This document shows, one piece after another, positions 13,994 to 16,959 of a stretch of DNA of 16,959 nt. The position numbers and the translations under genes are program-made. How positions within the stretch are numbered: the first letter of the stretch is position 1; every line of letters begins with the position of its first letter. Under the pieces are notes generated by a model, which saw only the letters and a list, made by a program, of their open reading frames with translations, had not been told where the DNA came from and made no database searches. The DNA comes from CAYIYO01 sp964367715 (GTDB lineage: Bacteria; Chlamydiota; Chlamydiia; Chlamydiales; Criblamydiaceae), in NCBI GenBank assembly GCA_964367715.1, contig CAYIYO010000040.1, forward strand, positions 1-16,959, read 5' to 3'.

Positions 13994-14043
13994 CGCATTC
14001 GTAATGCGAAGGTCGGAGGTTCGACTCCTCTTTCAGGCAATCC
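13994..14043 (+). repeat. Right attachment site (attR), second copy of the tRNA-Thr 3' segment
   Basis: Exact 50-bp copy of 2978-3027. It carries only the anticodon stem to 3' end of tRNA-Thr, so it is not a functional tRNA. It marks the right end of the integrase-bearing element and the left end of a second compartment. Confidence 0.9.
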
Positions 14044-14131
14044 TTTCAAATAGCTAAATATTGAGGCTGACACCATTTTTTCGTAATAATTAAATTAAAA
14101 AGTTAAAAAATATAATATTAATGAGAGTAAA

Positions 14132-14662
14132 ATGAATCCACTAAAAAAATTCGAACCTGGTTTTACTATATCTGAACCCGTTTATGACACTGAAATTTTT
14201 AAAACACGGAGCTGGGAAGCAGTAAACCAAGCTGTAAACAGTAAAGAAACTCACACTCAACTATATATATCATGGGTAACTCCAAACTGGGACTCGGATA
14301 ACTCTATTATAGATGAATTCTTTAGGGAAATTGAGGATCATTTCTGGAATGAAAATAATATAGAAATATTTTTCGGAGGCAATAATTATGGTACTGGCGT
14401 CTCTATCTATTATCCAGATAATGAAGTGTATAAAAATAGAGCACTCACAGAAAATGCGCGATCATTACACATTCTAAAGTTCGATATTCAAAGACAGCTA
14501 ACACAAATGACTCAAGCCTGTGAACCAATACAATTCGATCACAATTTTTCCATGCCCGGATACCATTGGCCTTACATCATGAAAGCAGTCTCCGATCAAC
14601 TCGAAGGCGGAAAAATAATAAAAAAACAGGGTTGTTTGATGATTCAAAAAGACATTGACTAA
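14132..14662 (+). CDS. Orphan protein of unknown function
   Basis: The ATG has GAGAG eight bases upstream and TATAAT at 14111-14116, though no good -35 goes with it. The 176-residue product has no signal peptide, membrane segment or motif I recognise. It is acidic in the first half, with aromatic-rich stretches (QLYISWVTPNWDSD, DHFWNENNIEIFFGGNNYGT), and ends with a short basic piece (GGKIIKKQGCLMIQKD). The gene is noticeably more AT-rich than its neighbours, which suggests separate acquisition. It lies in the att-bounded compartment with a toxin-antitoxin-like pair on the opposite strand. It could be an immunity-type or effector protein, but nothing in the sequence shows this. Confidence 0.65.
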   Translation: MNPLKKFEPGFTISEPVYDTEIFKTRSWEAVNQAVNSKETHTQLYISWVTPNWDSDNSIIDEFFREIEDHFWNENNIEIFFGGNNYGTGVSIYYPDNEVYKNRALTENARSLHILKFDIQRQLTQMTQACEPIQFDHNFSMPGYHWPYIMKAVSDQLEGGKIIKKQGCLMIQKDID

Positions 14663-14674
14663 CTAAAAAATAAA

Positions 14675-14741
14675 GGGGTCAGGCCTGGCATTGTGGCATT
14701 CGCATTCATTCATAGAACGGGATTAAGCCTGACTCTGTTCC
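14675..14741. repeat. REP-like imperfect inverted repeat
   Basis: GGGGTCAGGCCTG on the left and AAGCCTGACTCTGTTCC on the right frame a short segment; GTCAGGC (14679-14685) is exactly inverted as GCCTGAC (14727-14733). The 'GGGTCAGG' ends resemble sequences I recall flanking REP-associated (Y1) transposases. No transposase is present here, so this would be a non-autonomous copy or remnant. It ends at the nucleotidyltransferase stop codon. Confidence 0.4.
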
Positions 14742-15268
14742 TATGAGATTTGTAATTTTTGCAGAAATGATTTGAATTTATCTGAGTGACCTTCTGCTTT
14801 TGCCCACCGTTCTATGTCGTTGATGTCAATCTCATGATCTTTCGCTACCAATAGAGCTTGCTCGAAAGCCTGTTGGTCATCCCAATGAAAAAATGCAGCT
14901 AAGCGGTCTTTAACACAATCTGTTGGTGTAAGGAGCTTTAAAGTGCCTGTTGAAGACTTTAACGTTTCAAAATGGCGAATCGATTCATTGCCTATCGCTA
15001 CAGGTGGATTTACAAAATCGATAACATAAGGACAGGCATCATGCGAAAAGCATCTTCCAATCCTCTTAAAGCCAATATTATTCAGCACTTTGTCAATTTG
15101 CTTTAACTCTTCGTAGGTGACAAAATCGAGATCATACGATTGATACCGATTTTGGCTATAGATGGAAACACAAGCACCGCCGACTAGCACGGCATCAATT
15201 CCATTATCTTTCAATAACTGGTAGATGAAGCAGGCGAGATCTTTGATATCTATGTTTGAATATTCCAT
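14741..15268 (-). CDS. MNT-fold nucleotidyltransferase-like protein
   Basis: The 175-residue protein has the minimal nucleotidyltransferase signature: VLVGGACVSIYS (Gly30, Gly31), then SYDLDFV (Asp46, Asp48) 15 residues on, and a third acidic strand, YVIDFVNPP (Asp84). The C-terminal half (LLTPTDCVKDRLAAFFHWDD, then QQAFEQALLVA and IERWAKAEG) is typical of a widespread subgroup related to AbiEii-like and other NTase toxins. It could modify RNA, tRNA or protein with nucleotides; no substrate can be read from sequence. AAGAG precedes the ATG, which is 6 bp after the stop of the winged-helix gene, so the two form an operon. The layout suggests a toxin-antitoxin-like pair with the DNA-binding partner first. 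All three acidic residues are kept, so it is probably active. Confidence 0.8.
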   Translation of the reverse strand: MEYSNIDIKDLACFIYQLLKDNGIDAVLVGGACVSIYSQNRYQSYDLDFVTYEELKQIDKVLNNIGFKRIGRCFSHDACPYVIDFVNPPVAIGNESIRHFETLKSSTGTLKLLTPTDCVKDRLAAFFHWDDQQAFEQALLVAKDHEIDINDIERWAKAEGHSDKFKSFLQKLQIS

Positions 15269-15274
15269 GGTCTC

Positions 15275-15607
15275 TTATAGGGGTTTTCCGCTTTTGCGTG
15301 GACGTTTTCGTATTGTTAGCTGGTAGATTTCTTGCATATTTTCGGGAAGAAATTCGTAAGATTTTTTAGTCAAAGCTTGAATCTCCTTGAGGAAAGGATA
15401 GCGAGGATTCCAAAGAAAAACACGTGTACGGCCTTCCAGGAAGCTCACAAGAAGTCCCCCTTCCTCTAGTTTTTTTAATGTCTTTTGTATGGGATCGAGA
15501 GACGTACCAAAGGCGCGTTTGAGTTCGGTAGCGTTGGCTTTCTTGTGTAGTAAAAGATATATCAGTATTTTTTCTACGTTCTTATTTGAAAAAAGGTATT
15601 CGAGCAT
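15275..15607 (-). CDS. Winged helix-turn-helix regulator paired with the nucleotidyltransferase
   Basis: A 110-residue protein with an ArsR/MarR-like winged helix covering most of its length. Helices lie in KNVEKILIYLLLHKKANATELKRAF and LDPIQKTLKKLEEGGLLVSF (recognition helix), and the wing is LEGRTRVFLWN. The C-terminus is basic (IRKRPRKSGKPL) and could help DNA contact. No metal-binding cysteines are present. It is the first gene of a two-gene operon, 6 bp from the nucleotidyltransferase. A palindrome of four ACCTA-type half-sites overlaps its promoter, so it very likely represses its own operon. As in many such pairs it may also neutralise the enzyme; that is inferred. Confidence 0.8.
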   Translation of the reverse strand: MLEYLFSNKNVEKILIYLLLHKKANATELKRAFGTSLDPIQKTLKKLEEGGLLVSFLEGRTRVFLWNPRYPFLKEIQALTKKSYEFLPENMQEIYQLTIRKRPRKSGKPL

Positions 15608-15612
15608 GATAG

Positions 15613-15657
15613 ACCTACTTTATAGGTTAAATAACCTATTTTGTAGGTAAATGTCAA
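15613..15657 (-). promoter_or_regulatory. Autoregulated promoter with 36-bp palindromic operator
   Basis: On the minus strand a perfect -35, TTGACA (15657-15652), is 17 bases from TTATTT (15634-15629). A 36-bp near-perfect palindrome (15613-15648) covers the spacer, the -10 and the start point. It is built of ACCTAC...ATAGGT followed by ACCTAT...GTAGGT, and only the six bases beside the outer half-sites break symmetry. The AGG that may serve as ribosome-binding site is also inside the operator. Binding by the winged-helix protein would shut off the operon. Confidence 0.75.
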
Positions 15658-15757
15658 GACAAAATTTTTCACACTTTTTTCACAGCAAATCTCAGAAACG
15701 GCCAGCAATGGACAAAAAGCAACAGCAATGCTACCATTATAACTTATAAGGAATAAG

Positions 15758-15783
15758 ACTGTTAAGTACTGTTCTTTGCTGTC
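15758..15783 (+). repeat. Three half-sites at 10-bp period next to the third att copy
   Basis: ACTGTT (15758-15763), ACTGTT (15768-15773) and GCTGTC (15778-15783) recur every 10 bp, 17 bp before the third att copy. Helically phased direct repeats beside an attachment core resemble integrase or Xis arm sites, but differ in sequence from those of the first element. The rest of 15658-15757 shows nothing I recognise. Confidence 0.35.
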
Positions 15784-15799
15784 ATTATAGAAGAGTGTG

Positions 15800-15846
15800 G
15801 CATTCGTAATGCGAAGGTCGGAGGTTCGACTCCTCTTTCAGGCAAT
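15800..15846 (+). repeat. Third copy of the tRNA-Thr 3' segment (distal att)
   Basis: These 47 bp are identical to 2979-3025, from the anticodon stem to two bases after the tRNA. The sequence after this copy (ATTAAGGG) differs from that after the first two (AATCC), so this is probably the original chromosomal junction or belongs to an older insertion. Confidence 0.88.
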
Positions 15847-15847
15847 T

Positions 15848-15902
15848 AAGGGAGCGCAGGATTCCAAAGGAGCGTGGCTCCTTTGGAATCCTGCGCTCCC
15901 TT
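15848..15902. terminator. Perfect 26-bp-stem palindrome, possible terminator
   Basis: Arms at 15848-15873 and 15877-15902 are exact inverses around a GTG loop; the stem starts AAGGGAGCGCAGG. TT of the right arm runs on into TT, so it could terminate rightward transcripts such as tRNA-Thr in the empty site. The arms are longer than a normal terminator, and the palindrome abuts a REP-like sequence, so it may instead be part of that element. Confidence 0.65.
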
Positions 15903-15978
15903 TTCCGTTCGGTTGCGTTTTGGTGAGTGTAAATATTTAGGTGGGGCATCAAATGTCCGAATGTCAGACCTGATCCCA
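15903..15978 (-). repeat. REP-like sequence following the long palindrome
   Basis: The minus strand starts GGGATCAGGTCTGACATT and runs through GATGCCCCACCTAAATATT toward the palindrome. The opening resembles the 14675-14741 repeat and sequences I recall beside REP-associated Y1 transposases. No transposase is encoded nearby. The intergenic stretch 15608-16095 holds, in order, the operator-promoter, the periodic repeat, the third att copy, the palindrome and this sequence. Confidence 0.4.
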
Positions 15979-16036
15979 TCATCATGACTCCATCACCATC
16001 ACGATATTCATCCCCTAGAAATCGTTACTTATTTGT

Positions 16037-16072
16037 AGTTATCCTTAATTTCAACCATAACTTAGGATAACT
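16037..16072. promoter_or_regulatory. Inverted repeat upstream of the ATPase gene
   Basis: AGTTATCCT (16037-16045) and AGGATAACT (16064-16072) are exact inverses 18 bases apart, ending 23 bases before the ATPase ATG. A related ACTTATGATAAACT overlaps the right side. It may be an operator; no clear -35/-10 pair was identified. Confidence 0.4.
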
Positions 16073-16095
16073 TATGATAAACTTGGAGAAAAGCT

Positions 16096-16914
16096 ATGGA
16101 TCGAACACAAAATCCTTTTTCCCCTGGCGCTGGTGCACCCCCTCCGGAGCTGGTTGGTAGAGATCTCGTTATTGAGGACGCTCATATTTTAATGAGGCGA
16201 ATAAAGCGAAAGCGCCCAGAAAAAAGCATATTGCTTACAGGGCTCCGCGGTGTGGGGAAAACGGTTCTACTCAACGAAATGGAAAGGATGGCAAGGGCAG
16301 AGGGATACCAAACGATTTCCATCGAGGCGCATGAAAATAAAGCCTTAGGCCCCTTGATTGCTCCTCACTTGTGGAGGCTTCTGTTTGAGTTGGATCGCGC
16401 AGCAGGTTTTGGCAATAGGGTAAAACGGGCTCTCTCTGTCCTGAGGAGTTTCATTAGCGCCCTCAAGATCACAATTCATGACGTCACGATTGGACTCGAT
16501 ATTGATCCCGAAAGAGGGTCAGCTGATAGTGGTGATCTAGAAATTGATTTACCTAATCTTTTTGTGGCTATTGCTGAAGCTGCTGAAGAACGTCAAAGCG
16601 CCATCGCCATACTGATTGATGAAATTCAATATTTTAGCCTAAAGGAGCTCGGTGCTCTAATCATGGCGATGCATAAAATCCAACAGCGTCAACTTCCCAT
16701 GATACTCTTGGGTGCCGGCTTGCCTATACTCCCAGGCTTGGCTGGAGAATCAAAGTCATATGCCGAGCGACTTTTTAACTTTCCCAACATCGGTGCTTTG
16801 TCAGAAATTGATGCAGCCAGGGCTTTACAAGAACCGGCGCAAGAGGAGGGGGTTATTTTTGAGTCTGAAGCATTGTCGGAAATATTTCGCTTAACTAAAG
16901 GTTACCGCTTCTAA
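16096..16914 (+). CDS. AAA-type ATPase, apparently missing its C-terminal domain
   Basis: The N-terminal NPFSPGAGAPPPELVGRD is the signature start of a family of Orc1/Cdc6-like or STAND-type ATPases found singly in many bacteria. Walker A is GLRGVGKT (49-56), Walker B AILIDEIQ (171-177). A sensor-like region (ILLGAGLPILPGLAGESKSY) and AERLFNFPNIG follow. In relatives as I recall them, the segment after RLTKGY continues as PYFLQEWG and leads into a winged-helix domain of roughly 100 or more residues. Here the frame stops at GYRF (272 residues), and neither other forward frame resumes the expected sequence in the 45 bases left. It is probably truncated by an insertion or rearrangement just beyond the window. 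GGAG lies 8 bases before the ATG. Cellular role unknown. Confidence 0.75.
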   Translation: MDRTQNPFSPGAGAPPPELVGRDLVIEDAHILMRRIKRKRPEKSILLTGLRGVGKTVLLNEMERMARAEGYQTISIEAHENKALGPLIAPHLWRLLFELDRAAGFGNRVKRALSVLRSFISALKITIHDVTIGLDIDPERGSADSGDLEIDLPNLFVAIAEAAEERQSAIAILIDEIQYFSLKELGALIMAMHKIQQRQLPMILLGAGLPILPGLAGESKSYAERLFNFPNIGALSEIDAARALQEPAQEEGVIFESEALSEIFRLTKGYRF

Positions 16915-16959
16915 AAACCTATACAAATCTACTAAAGACAGCATAGACACGTCAGCCAA

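Larger units (their letters stand above)
2978..14043. mobile_element. tRNA-Thr-integrated element with satellite-like replication genes and copper-resistance cargo
   Basis: Exact 50-bp repeats of the tRNA-Thr 3' end bound about 11.0 kb. Inside each boundary lies a 21-bp repeat resembling integrase arm sites. Gene order is integrase, unknown 229-aa gene, AlpA-like regulator, CHC2 primase piece, Toprim/DUF3987 protein, two small genes, and then a convergent operon for copper ATPase, multicopper oxidase and TolC-like protein. No structural phage genes, terminase, relaxase or type IV secretion genes are visible. It could be a phage satellite, an integrative mobilisable element or a reduced prophage. 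Integrase, replication and cargo reading frames all look intact, so it may still excise. Confidence 0.85.
14044..15846. mobile_element. Second att-bounded compartment without integrase
   Basis: The 1.8 kb between the second and third tRNA-Thr copies contains a 176-aa orphan gene, a winged-helix/nucleotidyltransferase pair and a REP-like fragment. It has no recombinase. It may be a remnant of an earlier insertion or a passive cassette that the neighbouring integrase can move. A 10-bp-periodic repeat beside the third att copy could be arm sites of a lost integrase. Confidence 0.6.

Noticed and set aside
14692..14702. TGTGGCATTCG, shared with 15796-15806 at the third att copy
   Set aside because: Only 11 bp match and the tRNA sequence is not continued, so it is not treated as a fourth att site.
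15785..15985. 66-aa open frame across the third att copy
   Set aside because: It is the reverse translation of tRNA-Thr 3' sequence, a palindrome and a REP-like repeat (ESNLRPSHYEC is a typical antisense-tRNA artefact).
1..16959. CRISPR arrays or known defence clusters
   Set aside because: No regularly spaced repeats of suitable length and no cas-like or restriction-modification genes were seen.

Overview
The window looks like the chromosome of an environmental (amoeba-associated) member of the Chlamydiae. EF-Ts and ribosomal protein S2 have chlamydial length and sequence character and lie as a one-base-overlapping rpsB-tsf pair, base composition is moderately AT-rich, and the tRNAs lack an encoded CCA. 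The assignment rests on recognition of these proteins, not on a search.

Layout: (1) 1-3023 is core chromosome: a tsf terminator, tsf, rpsB, tRNA-Gly(TCC) with a good promoter, pgeF, then tRNA-Thr(CGT) on the other strand. (2) 2978-14043 is an integrated element of about 11 kb. It is bounded by a 50-bp exact direct repeat of the 3' part of tRNA-Thr and carries a second pair of 21-bp repeats just inside each end, which look like integrase arm sites. Its left part is a tyrosine integrase, an unknown 229-aa gene overlapping it, and a tightly coupled AlpA-like regulator, CHC2 zinc-finger primase piece and Toprim/DUF3987 helicase-like protein. Two small unknown genes follow under their own promoter. 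Its right part is a convergent copper-resistance operon (TolC-type outer-membrane lipoprotein, multicopper oxidase, P1B copper ATPase) whose three genes overlap by 4 bp each. There are no capsid, portal, tail or conjugation genes, so the element resembles a phage satellite or small integrative element with metal-resistance cargo.

(3) 14044-15846 is a second, 1.8-kb compartment closed by a third 47-bp copy of the same tRNA-Thr segment. It holds an orphan 176-aa gene and a winged-helix/nucleotidyltransferase pair behind a strong promoter overlapping a 36-bp palindromic operator, but no integrase. The site therefore appears to have accumulated more than one insertion. (4) 15847-16959 starts with a perfect 26-bp-stem palindrome and a REP-like sequence, then an AAA-type ATPase that appears to lack its C-terminal part.

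How it works together (inference): the integrase and AlpA-like protein would control integration and excision at tRNA-Thr, the primase/helicase pair would replicate the excised circle, and the copper operon is cargo that could help an intracellular bacterium resist copper used by phagocytic hosts. The wHTH/nucleotidyltransferase pair could stabilise the array as a toxin-antitoxin-like module.
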